Positions 8,802-17,765 are shown, counted from the first letter of the stretch. The stretch: 64,000 bases of DNA from Streptomyces sp. YS415 (GCF_023544665.1 NZ_JAMJFL010000010.1:212939-276938), one strand, 5' to 3'. The notes: generated from the letters alone by a model not told the origin. Program-made: numbers and translations.

Positions 8802-9475
8802 TGCCCCGCACCCTCGACGACGCCCGCCGCTGGACGCGGCTCGGCACCGAGCTGTTTCTCGGGGCAGTGGGCACCGGGTCCGACGAGCCGAGCGCCCTGC
8901 CCGGCTGGTCCCGCGCGCACCTGGTCGCCCATGTGGCGGCCAACGCCGACGCGCTCGGCAACCTCGTGCACTGGGCCGCCACCGGCGACCCCACCCCGAT
9001 GTACGCCTCGCCCGAGGAACGCGCCCAGGGCATCGAGCGGGGCCGCGCCCTGCCCGCCGCCGAACTCGCCGCCTGGCTGCGGCACTCCGCGGACGCCCTG
9101 GACAAGGGGATGGCCGCGCTCGGCGAGGGGGAGTGGCGGGCGCGGGTCGTCACCGCGCAGGGCCGGACCGTACCGGCCGCCGAGGTGCCCTGGCTGCGGG
9201 CCCGCGAGGTCTGCGTGCACGCCGTCGACCTGGCGACCACCGTCACCTTCGCGGATCTCCCGGACGACTTCCTCCTGGCCCTGTGCGACGACGTCGTGGC
9301 CAAGCGGTCCGCGGCGCCGGGCCCGGCCGTCACCCTGCGGACGCCGACCGCCGCCTGGGACCTGCCGGGCGAGGGCGAACTCCGCCTGGTCACGGGCGAG
9401 TTGGCCGACCTGGCCGCCTACCTGACCGGCAGGGGCACCTGCCCCGGGGCCCCGGTGCTGGGCCCCTGGCTCTGA
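8801..9475 (+). CDS. Mycothiol-dependent maleylpyruvate isomerase
   Basis: This DinB-like four-helix metalloenzyme isomerises maleylpyruvate to fumarylpyruvate with mycothiol as cofactor, which is typical of actinobacteria. The 224 residues show the metal site expected for the family: His44 in LVAHVAANADAL, and Glu136 with His140 in an E-x3-H pattern (REVCVHAVDL). The ATG overlaps the stop of the preceding gene by one base. The mycothiol-dependent isomerase fits the host and completes the gentisate route. A general DinB/mycothiol S-transferase role is the alternative, made unlikely by the operon. Confidence 0.9.
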   Translation: MPRTLDDARRWTRLGTELFLGAVGTGSDEPSALPGWSRAHLVAHVAANADALGNLVHWAATGDPTPMYASPEERAQGIERGRALPAAELAAWLRHSADALDKGMAALGEGEWRARVVTAQGRTVPAAEVPWLRAREVCVHAVDLATTVTFADLPDDFLLALCDDVVAKRSAAPGPAVTLRTPTAAWDLPGEGELRLVTGELADLAAYLTGRGTCPGAPVLGPWL

Positions 9476-9506
9476 GCGCCGCCGCCCGCGACCGAAGGAG
9501 CAGATC

Positions 9507-10775
9507 ATGAACCCTCCCTGCGACCCCGACGTCCTGGTCGTCGGCGGTGGTATCGGCGGCCTCGGTGCCGCCTTCGCCCTGGCCCGCCGGGGACTGCGGG
9601 TGCGCGTCCTGGAACGCGCCAAGGAGTTCGGCGAGGTGGGCGCGGGCCTCCAGCTCGCACCCAACTGCACCCGGATCCTCGCCGAGTACGGCCTGCTGGA
9701 GGAGGCAAGGACGCTCGGTGTCCTCCCCGAGCACATGGTGATGCGCGACGCGCTCGACTCCCGGGAGCTCACCCGGCTGGACCTGCGAGACCTCGAACGC
9801 CGTTACGGCTACCCGTACTTGGTCATCCACCGCAGCGATCTGCACGGCATCCTCCTGCGCGCCTGCGCACGCGCCGGTGTCGAGCTGCTGACCGACCGGA
9901 CCGTCACCGGCTACGAGAACACCCCTGGCGGGGCCCGCGTCGTGCTGGAGGACGGCAGGACCGAGTCCGCCCCGCTGGTCGTCGCGGCCGACGGCCTGCA
10001 CTCCACGGCCCGCCGTCTGCTGGTCGGCGACGACGTCGTCAGCTCCCACTACGTCGCCTACCGCGCCGCCGTCCCCATCGAGCAGGTCCGGGAGAACGGC
10101 ATCGCGGAGAAGGACGTCACCGTCCATGTCGGCCCCCGCTGCCACTTCGTCCAGTACGCCCTGCGCGGCGGCGACATGTTCAACCAGGTCGCCGTCTTCG
10201 AGTCGCCCAAGGCCCTGGCCGGACACGCCGACTGGGGCACCCCCGACGAGCTGGACACGGCCTTCGAGGCCACCTGCGACACGGTGCGCCAGGGCATTCC
10301 GCTGATGTGGCGGGACCGCTGGTGGCAGATGCTCGACCGCGACCCCGTGGACACCTGGGTGCACGGCCGGATCGTCCTGCTCGGCGACGCCGCCCATCCG
10401 CCGCTCCAGTACATGGCGCAGGGCGCGATCATGGCGATCGAGGACGGCTGGGTACTGGCCGAGCACCATGCCCGCCAACAGGACTGGGACACGGCCCTCA
10501 TGGCCTACGAGGCGGTGCGCGTGGAGCACTGCCACCGGGTGCAGACCACCGCCCGTGCCTGGGGCGAGCTGTGGCACCTCGACGGCGAGCCCCGGCGCCG
10601 GCGCAACGCGATCATGCGGGCGCGGGACACCTACGACTACTCCTTCACCGACTGGGTGTACGGCCCCACCGCGCTCACCCCGGACGAGGTGCCCCCCATG
10701 TTCACCCCGATCCCGCTGTCTCCGGCTCCCGCCGAGACGTCCGTCGGCGGGCCCCGGACGGTCCCGGATCCGTGA
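9507..10775 (+). CDS. FAD-dependent 3-hydroxybenzoate 6-monooxygenase (or salicylate-type hydroxylase)
   Basis: A group A flavoprotein monooxygenase of 422 residues. An N-terminal Rossmann motif (GGGIGG at 13-18) binds FAD, and a second FAD/NADH motif LLGDAAHPP lies near residue 292, followed by the QGAIMAIEDGW helix. A good ribosome site (GAAGGAG) precedes the ATG. As the last gene of the gentisate operon it most likely makes gentisate by 6-hydroxylating 3-hydroxybenzoate. A salicylate 5-hydroxylating role would also feed gentisate but is usually done by multicomponent enzymes, so 3-hydroxybenzoate is favoured. Confidence 0.85.
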   Translation: MNPPCDPDVLVVGGGIGGLGAAFALARRGLRVRVLERAKEFGEVGAGLQLAPNCTRILAEYGLLEEARTLGVLPEHMVMRDALDSRELTRLDLRDLERRYGYPYLVIHRSDLHGILLRACARAGVELLTDRTVTGYENTPGGARVVLEDGRTESAPLVVAADGLHSTARRLLVGDDVVSSHYVAYRAAVPIEQVRENGIAEKDVTVHVGPRCHFVQYALRGGDMFNQVAVFESPKALAGHADWGTPDELDTAFEATCDTVRQGIPLMWRDRWWQMLDRDPVDTWVHGRIVLLGDAAHPPLQYMAQGAIMAIEDGWVLAEHHARQQDWDTALMAYEAVRVEHCHRVQTTARAWGELWHLDGEPRRRRNAIMRARDTYDYSFTDWVYGPTALTPDEVPPMFTPIPLSPAPAETSVGGPRTVPDP

Positions 10776-10886
10776 TGCGCAGCTCCTCGGGTCCGCCACG
10801 GGCCGGGCCGATTCCGGCGTGCCAGAATGGATACGACCGTCTCCGGACCCGTCGTCCCCCCCCGTACCGCCCTACCGAGGTTCCCC

Positions 10887-11534
10887 GTGACCAAGCCCGT
10901 GGCCCGCGTGCCGCAGCGACGCAACGCGCGGTCCAACCGGGCGCGCATCCTGGCCACCGCCCGGCGGGAGCTCGGCCGCAACCCGGACATCACCCTGGAG
11001 GAACTGGCGCGGGCCTCCGGGGTCGTACGGCGGACGCTCTTCGGTCACTTCCCCGGACGCCCGGCGCTGCTGGAGGCGCTCGCCGAGGAGGCGTCCGAGA
11101 CGCTGCGCGCCGCGCTGGCCGAGGCGGTCAGGCCCGCCGAGCCGGCCGAACGGGCGCTCGCGCACTTCGTCCTCGCCATGTGGCCGGTGGGCGACCGCTA
11201 CCGGATGCTGCTGGCGCTCGCCCGGCGCGACCTCGGCATCGAGCGCGTCACGGAGATCCTGTCCCCGGCCCGCTCCGAGGTCACCGCCATCCTGGACCGA
11301 GGGCAGCGGGACGGCGTCTTCCACACCCATCTGCCGGCCGCCGTCCTGAGCGCCGGTCTCGAGGCCATGCACGTCGCGCTGCTGGAGGAGGTCAACTCCG
11401 GGGCGCTGCAGGACGACGGGGCGAGAACCGCCCTCGCCACGCTGATCGCGGCGGGGGTGCCCCAGGAGCGGGCGAGCAGGGTGGTCGCCGAGATCGCGCC
11501 GACGGCGGTCCGCACGGCCGGCGCGGGCGACTGA
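10887..11534 (+). CDS. TetR family transcriptional regulator
   Basis: The 215-residue protein has an N-terminal TetR helix-turn-helix (NRARILATARRELGRNP, then LEELARASGVVRRTLFGHFPGR) and an all-helical ligand-binding C-terminal domain. The GTG at 10887 has a GAGG ribosome site six bases upstream. A possible -10 (CAGAAT, 10823-10828) would place the transcript start near 10835, downstream of the in-frame ATG at 10827, which supports the later start. A hairpin follows the gene. The nearest plausible target is the DHA2 exporter at 11931-13547, but that link is a guess. Confidence 0.87.
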   Translation: MTKPVARVPQRRNARSNRARILATARRELGRNPDITLEELARASGVVRRTLFGHFPGRPALLEALAEEASETLRAALAEAVRPAEPAERALAHFVLAMWPVGDRYRMLLALARRDLGIERVTEILSPARSEVTAILDRGQRDGVFHTHLPAAVLSAGLEAMHVALLEEVNSGALQDDGARTALATLIAAGVPQERASRVVAEIAPTAVRTAGAGD

Positions 11535-11543
11535 GCCGTCCCT

Positions 11544-11577
11544 GCCGTACGGGCCCGCCAGGGGTGCCCCGTACGGC
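11544..11577 (+). terminator. Hairpin terminator after the TetR gene
   Basis: GCCGTACGGG and CCCGTACGGC form a perfect 10-bp stem with a 14-base loop, ten bases past the TetR stop codon. There is no U-tract. Confidence 0.6.
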
Positions 11578-11653
11578 TCAGGCCGACGCGCCCGTGCTGC
11601 GGCGGGGTGGTCGACTGGGCCCGACCCTGTACCGCCCTGTGAGGGAGCGCACC

Positions 11654-11950
11654 ATGTCCGTCGTCATCGTTTTCGAACTGCCGGGGATGACTCAGGCGCA
11701 GTACGAGCAGTGCGTGGAGCGGCTGACCGGACGCCCCGGCCCGATGACGAGCACCTCGGACTGGCCGGTGGCCGGAATCGTCTCGCACGTCGCCGCACCC
11801 ACCTCCGACGGCTGGCTCGTGGTCGACGTATGGGAGTCCGAGGAGGCGTTCCGGGAGTTCGGCGAGACCGTCGTGCCCATCCTCCAGGACCTCGGCGTCC
11901 CCGACGCGCAGCCGCGGATCTACCCGGTGCTCAACGCGGTGACCGGCTAG
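11654..11950 (+). CDS. Small conserved protein, monooxygenase-like (ABM-type) fold
   Basis: This 98-residue protein reads like a dimeric alpha/beta-barrel (antibiotic-biosynthesis-monooxygenase-like) small protein: an initial strand VVIVFELPG, helix QAQYEQCVERL, strand GWLVVDVWES and helix EEAFREFGETVVPIL. Function is unknown; relatives are annotated as hypothetical. A GAGGGAG ribosome site precedes the ATG. Its last 20 bases overlap the converging DHA2 exporter gene. Confidence 0.8.
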   Translation: MSVVIVFELPGMTQAQYEQCVERLTGRPGPMTSTSDWPVAGIVSHVAAPTSDGWLVVDVWESEEAFREFGETVVPILQDLGVPDAQPRIYPVLNAVTG

Positions 11951-13547
11951 CGCTCACGCGCTCCTCCTGCGGCTCGGGCGACTGCTCCCGGTGCTGCTTC
12001 AGGGCGCGGTGGCCGGGCAGGACGAGGAGGACGAGCACGGCACCGGCGGCCATGACGATGCCGCCGACGAGGCTGGTGTACGCCACCGCGTGGGCGAACG
12101 ACTCGTGCACCGCGTCGACCAGGGCCTGGGCCTGCTGCACGCCGCCGTCCGGGCTCTTGGCGATCTTCTCGGCGACGGCGAGGCCGCCGCCCGCGGATTC
12201 CTGGGCGGTGTGCAGGGCCTCGGCCGGCAACTGTCCGCCGGCCAGGTCGGTCAGCCTGTCCTTGTAGGACGTGCTCAGCAGCGAGCCCAGCAGCGCGATG
12301 CCGAGGGAGCCGCCGAGTTCCAGCGAGGTGTCGTTGGCGCCGCCGCCGACGCCCAGCTCCGACTCGGGGAAGGAGCCCATGATCGTGTCGGTGGCGGGGG
12401 AGACGCTGAGGCCGATGGCGAAACCGAGCAGCAGCAGGGTGGGCAGGAAGGCGGAGTACCCCGAGTCGGCGTCGATCAGGGTGAGCAGCGTGACGGCCGC
12501 CGCGCCGAGCACCATCCCGGTCCCGACCATGGCCTTCACCCCGAGCCTGGGCGACAGCCTGCCGGTGACGGCGGCGCCGACGAACACGGCCCCCGCCAGC
12601 GGTGTCAGCCGGACCCCGGTCTCCAGGGCGTCGTAGCCGAGGACGAACTGCAGGTACTGGGTGGCGTAGTAGATCGAGCCGAAGGTGCCGAAGAAGAAGA
12701 ACAGCACCGCGATCATCGAGCCGCTGAACGGCCGTTGCTGGAACTTGCGCACGTCCAGCATCGGGTGCGGATGGCGCAGTTCCCACACCACGAACGCGAG
12801 CAGGCCGACGGCGGCGACCACGGCCGCGGTGACCGGTCCGGCGCCCCAGCCGAAGTGCGGGCCCTCGATGATCGCGTAGACGAGCGCGGCGACGGAGACG
12901 ATGGAGAGCAGGCCGCCGACGTAGTCGATCCGGCCCATGCCCTGCGCCTTGGACGGCGGGACGAGGACGAGCGCGCCGACCACGCCGACGAGGACTATGG
13001 GCACGTTGATCAGGAACGTCGAGCCCCAGGCATGGTCCTCCAGGAGCCGGCCGGCCAGCAGCGGGCCCGCGGCGATGGCGAGTCCGGAGGTGGCGGTCCA
13101 GGCGGTGATGGCCCGCACCCGCTCGCCCCTGGGGAAGATGGCGACCAGCAGCGAGAGCGTGGCCGGCATGACGACGGCGGCGCCGACACCCATGATGGCG
13201 CGGGCCGCGATGACCAGGCCGGTCTCGTCGACCACGCTGCCCATCACCGACCCGCCCGCGAAGATCAACAGCCCGGCGACGAGCGCGCCGCGCCGGCTGT
13301 ACTTGTCGCCCAGGGCGCCCAGGACCAGCATCAGCGCGGCGTACGGGACGGTGTAGCCGTCGATGACCCACTGCAGGTCACTGCTGGACAGCCCGAGGTC
13401 CCTCGTCATGTCGGGCGCGGCCACGATCAGCGAGGTGTTCGCCATGACGACGACCAGCAGGCTGAGGCAGAGCACGAGCAGGGCCCACCAGCGGCGGGGG
13501 TAGGGGCCGGGCATTTTCTCGACGGGGGTGTTCGCGAAGAGCGGCAT
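11931..13547 (-). CDS. DHA2-type MFS drug exporter (14-TMS, EmrB/QacA-like)
   Basis: A 538-residue major facilitator with about 14 membrane helices. Early motifs fit DHA2 drug:H+ antiporters: VVMANTSLIVAAPDM in helix 1, DLQWVIDGYTVPYAAL, and the loop GDKYSRRGAL (motif A). It probably exports a toxic or self-made small molecule. The C-terminal tail is short and charged (HREQSPEPQEERV). It converges on, and overlaps by 20 bases, the small gene ending at 11950. Upstream lies a pair of repeated operator-like elements (13612-13656), so dedicated repression is likely. Confidence 0.9.
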   Translation of the reverse strand: MPLFANTPVEKMPGPYPRRWWALLVLCLSLLVVVMANTSLIVAAPDMTRDLGLSSSDLQWVIDGYTVPYAALMLVLGALGDKYSRRGALVAGLLIFAGGSVMGSVVDETGLVIAARAIMGVGAAVVMPATLSLLVAIFPRGERVRAITAWTATSGLAIAAGPLLAGRLLEDHAWGSTFLINVPIVLVGVVGALVLVPPSKAQGMGRIDYVGGLLSIVSVAALVYAIIEGPHFGWGAGPVTAAVVAAVGLLAFVVWELRHPHPMLDVRKFQQRPFSGSMIAVLFFFFGTFGSIYYATQYLQFVLGYDALETGVRLTPLAGAVFVGAAVTGRLSPRLGVKAMVGTGMVLGAAAVTLLTLIDADSGYSAFLPTLLLLGFAIGLSVSPATDTIMGSFPESELGVGGGANDTSLELGGSLGIALLGSLLSTSYKDRLTDLAGGQLPAEALHTAQESAGGGLAVAEKIAKSPDGGVQQAQALVDAVHESFAHAVAYTSLVGGIVMAAGAVLVLLVLPGHRALKQHREQSPEPQEERVSASRSPR

Positions 13548-13611
13548 GGAACGTCCTGAGATTCAGGGAGGGGCGGAAGGCATGGATGCGCCTACGGCAC
13601 GGTGGCAGCTA

Positions 13612-13656
13612 ATTGCTCACTCATGTGCAGATTAGGTTATTGCTCATAGGCGTGCA
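13612..13656. promoter_or_regulatory. Two tandem operator-like elements upstream of the DHA2 exporter
   Basis: The composite ATTGCTCA-N6-TGCA occurs at 13612-13629 and again at 13639-13656, 27 bp apart. Each copy contains TTGC and GCA half-sites like a TetR or MarR operator. The AT-rich block lies 65-109 bp before the exporter start. Its regulator is not known. Confidence 0.5.
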
Positions 13657-13807
13657 AGTAATGGGGGTGCCGTCGGGTGTGCAGGCAAGGGGGCGCCGTC
13701 GCAGACCCGGCGCCGCCGACGCGGTCACCGCCTCCGCCTCCGCCCGGCGGCACGCTCGACGGCGACCGCCGGGTCTTCGACCTGCTCCGGGCGTGGAGGA
13801 GTACCGG

Positions 13808-14236
13808 CTAGGGGCGGGCGTAGGGCCGGGTCATGATCTCCATGTTGTGGCCGTCCGGGTCGTCGAAGTAGGCGCCGCGGCCGCCGAACAGGCGGTTGAT
13901 CCGGCCGGGGTCGGTGTGACCGGGGTCGGCGTAGTAGGTGACCCCGACGGTCTCCAGGCGGGCGATCATGCCGTCGAACTGCTCGTCGGGCACGAGGAAC
14001 GCGTAGTGCTGCGGCTGGATCGGCTCGATACGCATCTCGTAGTAGTCGAGCGTGACGCCGTTGCCGAGGTCGACGGGGAGGAACGGCCCGAACGGGGCGC
14101 AGACCTCGAGGCCCAGGATGGCGGCAAGGAACTCGGCGGACAGCTGTCGGTCGGTGGCGTAGACGGCGGTGTGGTTCAACTGGACGGATTTCGTCGGCAG
14201 TTCGGGAGTGCGCGGGTGCTGCTGTTCGTTCGGCAT
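13808..14236 (-). CDS. VOC superfamily (glyoxalase/dioxygenase-like) protein
   Basis: The 142-residue protein has the paired beta-alpha-beta-beta-beta modules of the vicinal oxygen chelate fold. It contains NHTAVYATDRQLSAEFLAAIL with a likely metal His in the first strand, a middle QHYAFLVPDEQFDG, and FDDPDGHNMEIMTRP with the terminal Glu ligand. No reaction can be assigned; such proteins serve as isomerases, dioxygenases or resistance factors. The ATG at 14236 is preferred, because the open frame above it (to 14347) is Arg/Pro-rich noncoding sequence. It is divergent from a nitroreductase across a 249-bp gap in which I see no further gene. Confidence 0.87.
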   Translation of the reverse strand: MPNEQQHPRTPELPTKSVQLNHTAVYATDRQLSAEFLAAILGLEVCAPFGPFLPVDLGNGVTLDYYEMRIEPIQPQHYAFLVPDEQFDGMIARLETVGVTYYADPGHTDPGRINRLFGGRGAYFDDPDGHNMEIMTRPYARP

Positions 14237-14485
14237 GTGTGGTGTGTGTCTCCGGGTCTCGGTATCCGCTGGGGACCGGCGCCGCGTGCGGGCGCCTACG
14301 GGAGGACGCGGAGGGGAGGGCGGGGCTCTGGCCCGCCTCGGGTTCACGCCGAGGCCGGGAAGCTCACTCGTGCATGGCCCATGGCCGACCCGGCAGTCAC
14401 CCGAAGGACCTTAGTGATCGTCACGGGACGGTGCAACGCAGTTTCCGCTGCCCCGGCTCCGGTATGGGGGAGAGGGCGAGAAGAC

Positions 14486-15151
14486 GTGGATGTGTACGAG
14501 GCCGTGGACAGCCGCCGGGCTGTACGGGCATTCAGCGCTGAGCCGGTACGCCGAGAGGTGCTGGAGCGAGTGCTTACGGCGGCGACCCGGGCCCCGTCCA
14601 GCGGGAACCTCCAGCCGTGGCACCTGTACGTCGTCACCGGCGACCCCCTGGCCGAGCTGAAGCGCCGCGCGACGGCCAGGGCCCAGGCCGGTAACCCGGG
14701 TGACGAGCGGGAGTACCCGATGTATCCGGCGGGACTGGCCTCGCCGTATCTGGACCGCTTCTCCGCCGCGGCTGCCCAGCGGTACGCGGCGCTGGGCATC
14801 GAGCGCGACGACCCCGACCGGCCCCGGAAGATCGCCGCTCTGAACTCGGAGGCGTTCGGGGCGCCGGTCGTCCTGTTCTGCTACCTCGACCGGGCGATGG
14901 GGCCGGGACAGTGGGGGGACGCGGGGATGTACCTCCAGACGGTCATGCTGCTGCTGAGGGCGGAAGCGCTGCACAGCTGCCCCCAGGTGATGTGGACGAT
15001 GTACCGCAGGACCGTGAGCCAGGCGGTCGGGGCGGACGACGGTCTCGTGCTCTTCTGCGGGGTCGCGGTGGGATTCGAGAAGCACGGCGTGCCGGCGCTG
15101 CGCACGGGGCGCGCGGAGATGACGGAGACGGTGAGCTTCATCGGCATGTGA
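14486..15151 (+). CDS. Nitroreductase family FMN-dependent oxidoreductase
   Basis: The 221-residue protein shows the nitroreductase FMN-binding opening (SRRAVRAFSAEPV, then APSSGNLQPWHLYVV) and the later GAPVVLFCYLD, with a C-terminal VAVGFEKHG segment. Such enzymes reduce nitroaromatics, quinones or related electrophiles with NAD(P)H. The start is GTG 14486, or a second in-frame GTG at 14492, after a GAGAGGGCGAG ribosome site; the large upstream open frame is not coding. It is divergent from the VOC gene and convergent with the ECF41 sigma gene 38 bp downstream. Confidence 0.88.
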   Translation: MDVYEAVDSRRAVRAFSAEPVRREVLERVLTAATRAPSSGNLQPWHLYVVTGDPLAELKRRATARAQAGNPGDEREYPMYPAGLASPYLDRFSAAAAQRYAALGIERDDPDRPRKIAALNSEAFGAPVVLFCYLDRAMGPGQWGDAGMYLQTVMLLLRAEALHSCPQVMWTMYRRTVSQAVGADDGLVLFCGVAVGFEKHGVPALRTGRAEMTETVSFIGM

Positions 15152-15189
15152 CCGCCCGAGCGCCCGCCCTTCCGGCAGGCGCAACGTCC

Positions 15190-16098
15190 TCAGTACGTGC
15201 TCACGCGGCGCCGCAGCTCCGTCTCCCGCCCCATCCGCGCCAGCTTCTCCGGGTTGCGGACCGCGTACAGGCCCGTGATGAGGCCCTCGTCGATGCGCAC
15301 CGCCAGCACCGTGTCGACCTCCCCGCGAAGGCGCAGGACCAGCGCGGGGGAGCCGTTGACCTGGGCCGCCTCCAGCGGGGCCACCGAGGCCAGCCGGGAC
15401 GCGGCCAGGAGCGCCGCCACGCTCCCGGCGCCCACGATCGGCGACAGCGCGGCCCGGGCGACCCCGCCGCCGTCGCCCAGGAACACGACATCCGGCGCGA
15501 GGATGTCGAGCAGGCCTTGCAAGTCGCCTGTCTCGACAGCGCGTCGGAAGGCACCGAGCGCGGCCTCGGACTCCGCCGCCGAGACCTCCCCGCGGGGACG
15601 GCGCGCGGCGACATGCGACCGGGCCCGGTGGGCGATCTGCCGTACTGCCCCCGGCTTCTTCTCCACGGCTTCGGCGATCTCGTCGTAGTCGAGCGCGAAC
15701 ACCTCGCGCAGCACGAACACCGCCCGCTCGGTCGGCGTGAGCGTTTCCAGCACCAGCAGCATCGCCATCGAGACGCTGTCGGCCAGCTCCACGTCCTCCG
15801 CCACGTCCGGCGCCGTCAGCAGCGGCTCGGGCAGCCAGGGGCCGACGTAGGTCTCCTTGCGGCGCTCCAGGGTGCGCAGCCGGATCAGCGCCTGGCGGGT
15901 GGCGATCCGTACGAGGTACGCGCGCTGATTCTGTACGGCGTCCAGGTCGACGCCCGCCCAGCGCAGCCAGGTCTCCTGGAGAACGTCCTCGGCGTCGGCG
16001 GCCGAGCCGAGCAGTTCGTAGGCCACGGTGAAGAGCAGATTGCGGTGCGCGACGAATGCCTTCGTGGCAAAGTCGCCCGCCTGTGCCGTGCCTGCCAT
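15190..16098 (-). CDS. ECF41-type (SigJ-like) RNA polymerase sigma factor
   Basis: A 302-residue extracytoplasmic-function sigma factor with region 2 (LLFTVAYELLGSAADAEDVLQETWLRW) and region 4 (TPTERAVFVLREVFALDYDEIAEAV), plus a C-terminal SnoaL-like extension that acts as a built-in regulatory domain. The three ECF41 signatures are visible: WLPEP between regions 2 and 4, DGGG in the extension, and NPEKL near the end (family consensus NPDKL). ATG 16098 has a strong GGAGGGG ribosome site. ECF41 genes usually sit beside a carboxymuconolactone-decarboxylase, oxidoreductase or epimerase gene. None is obvious here, though a nitroreductase lies immediately downstream in convergent orientation. Confidence 0.92.
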   Translation of the reverse strand: MAGTAQAGDFATKAFVAHRNLLFTVAYELLGSAADAEDVLQETWLRWAGVDLDAVQNQRAYLVRIATRQALIRLRTLERRKETYVGPWLPEPLLTAPDVAEDVELADSVSMAMLLVLETLTPTERAVFVLREVFALDYDEIAEAVEKKPGAVRQIAHRARSHVAARRPRGEVSAAESEAALGAFRRAVETGDLQGLLDILAPDVVFLGDGGGVARAALSPIVGAGSVAALLAASRLASVAPLEAAQVNGSPALVLRLRGEVDTVLAVRIDEGLITGLYAVRNPEKLARMGRETELRRRVSTY

Positions 16099-16211
16099 GC
16101 GTGGTCCCCTCCGCTGTCGACTGCGTCCCCCACAGGACACCGGGCACGGCTGTTCTGTGACATCGGGAGGCTGCGCGGTCCGTCATCCGGGCCCGGGTCA
16201 GGTGCTGTCCG

Positions 16212-16736
16212 TCAGGGCAGGAACTCCCAGAAAGGGCCCTCAGGCGCGAAGTTGCGCGAGCACAGGGTCACGTCCCTGCCCTTGAGGTAGGCCAGGAACC
16301 AGTCGCTGAACGTCATCTCGTAGAGCGTCCACGCCGGACTGTCGAACTCCTGCACCACGACGCGCCAGGCCGAGGACGGCTGCTCGGGAACGGCGAGGAA
16401 GATCGCTTCCCCCGTCGTGGCCGACGCCACCGGTATCAGCTCACCGGGCGCTCCGCCTACCGGGCTGGGCAGGAACTCGGCCATGTCCTCCTCGGCCCAC
16501 AGGGCGAGGTCGTCCTTGATGCCGGCTCCGAGACTGTGCAGAAGATGACCGGCGGGATGGGTCAGGTACAGCTGGTTGTTGATCTGGACCGACCCGTAGG
16601 CGTCCACGATCTCGCGGAAGTCGGCGGGGAATTCGGTCTCGAGTTCCCGCTCGAGCGTGGTCCACGGAGCCGGGTCGGACCAGTTGAACCGGGGTGCGCC
16701 CAGCAGGGCGGTGATCTCTGGAAGTGTCGCCACCAT
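16212..16736 (-). CDS. SMI1/KNR4 (SUKH) family protein
   Basis: This 174-residue protein begins with the SUKH pattern: an N-terminal helix LPEITALLGA, then a helix ending in ETEFPADFREIVDAYGSVQINNQLYL, and the domain core. In bacteria SUKH proteins often serve as immunity proteins to polymorphic toxins, but many are solitary and uncharacterised. No toxin gene is next to it, so immunity is not supported. The ATG is at 16736. It is divergent from the GNAT gene, with a 78-bp gap. Confidence 0.82.
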   Translation of the reverse strand: MVATLPEITALLGAPRFNWSDPAPWTTLERELETEFPADFREIVDAYGSVQINNQLYLTHPAGHLLHSLGAGIKDDLALWAEEDMAEFLPSPVGGAPGELIPVASATTGEAIFLAVPEQPSSAWRVVVQEFDSPAWTLYEMTFSDWFLAYLKGRDVTLCSRNFAPEGPFWEFLP

Positions 16737-16814
16737 GATCACGGTACCGGAGGGGGTCGGGCCCGCCCGAAAACGGTTCGTCCGTCGCGCTGAGCACTGG
16801 CACAGTAACGCTCC

Positions 16815-17765
16815 ATGGACGACAGCGACCGCCTGACCGCCGCGGACGTCCGGCTCATGCAGGCCCTGGCGCAGCGGCTGGTGGCCGTCCGTCCCGAGCT
16901 GGTGAACAGCGACGCCTCGGTCGGCGAGCTGGCCTGGAACTGGGGCAAGGGGCATGCCGCGGCCGGCGGGAGTTGGCGGCGCAGACTGTGGTTCTCCGGC
17001 GCTGAGCTGCTCGCCTGGGGCTGGGCCCAACTGCCCCGCCGAGTGCGGCGGAACGACGGATCCGTGCAGGACGTCACCAGTGCCTACCTCGCCTACCAGG
17101 TCCATCCCGACGCCGCTGAGCTGGTGGACGAGGTGATCGGCTGGTACGACGGGGTGGCGGACGGCATCGAGCGTACGGTCATCGCTCAGACCGCCGACGA
17201 GTTCGCCCTGGAGCGGTGGGCGGCGCACGGCTACGCGGCCGATCCGCACGCGCTCGGCGACACCGGCTCCTGGACCCAGCTCAATGTGCGGGACCTCGAC
17301 GAGGTGGAACAGCCGGTGCTGCCCGACGGGTTCCGGTTCCGCACCGCCGACGAGGCCGGGACGCGGGCCGTGGTCCAGGCCCATGTGGACGCCTGGGCGC
17401 CATCGTCGACGTACACGCCGGAGGCGTACGAAGGGGTCCGGGGGACACCGCCGTACCGCGGGGATCTGCATGTGCTGGTGGAGGCGCCGGACGGGACGAT
17501 GGCCGCATCGACGATCATGTGGCTCGACGAGGCGAACGGAACCGCCGAGTTCGAGCCGGTGGGCACGCATCCGGACTACCGGCGGCGCGGTTTGGGCCGG
17601 GCGATGCTGCTGCACGGGATGCGTCTGGCGCGCAAGGCCGGGGCCCGGCACATGACAGTCGCCTGCCTGGGCGCGCCCGGCCGTCCCGCGGCCCGCGAGC
17701 TCTATTACAGCGTCGGCTTCCGGCAGTTCAGCCGGGACGTGCCGCTCGTCAGGAGGGCGGGGTAG
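16815..17765 (+). CDS. GNAT family N-acetyltransferase (tandem domain)
   Basis: At 316 residues it is longer than a single GNAT domain. The C-terminal half holds the acetyl-CoA-binding motif A (VGTHPDYRRRGLGRAMLLHGM) and motif B (ARELYYSVGFRQFSRDVPL). The N-terminal half looks like a degenerate second GNAT domain. The substrate is unknown; amines, peptides or antibiotics are typical for the family. A possible -10 (CACAGT) eight bases before the ATG and no clear ribosome site suggest a leaderless or near-leaderless message. Confidence 0.87.
   Translation: MDDSDRLTAADVRLMQALAQRLVAVRPELVNSDASVGELAWNWGKGHAAAGGSWRRRLWFSGAELLAWGWAQLPRRVRRNDGSVQDVTSAYLAYQVHPDAAELVDEVIGWYDGVADGIERTVIAQTADEFALERWAAHGYAADPHALGDTGSWTQLNVRDLDEVEQPVLPDGFRFRTADEAGTRAVVQAHVDAWAPSSTYTPEAYEGVRGTPPYRGDLHVLVEAPDGTMAASTIMWLDEANGTAEFEPVGTHPDYRRRGLGRAMLLHGMRLARKAGARHMTVACLGAPGRPAARELYYSVGFRQFSRDVPLVRRAG

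Noticed and set aside
16212..16736. Toxin-immunity pair around the SUKH protein
   Set aside because: Neighbours are an ECF sigma factor and a GNAT acetyltransferase; no toxin, WXG or polymorphic domain is adjacent.
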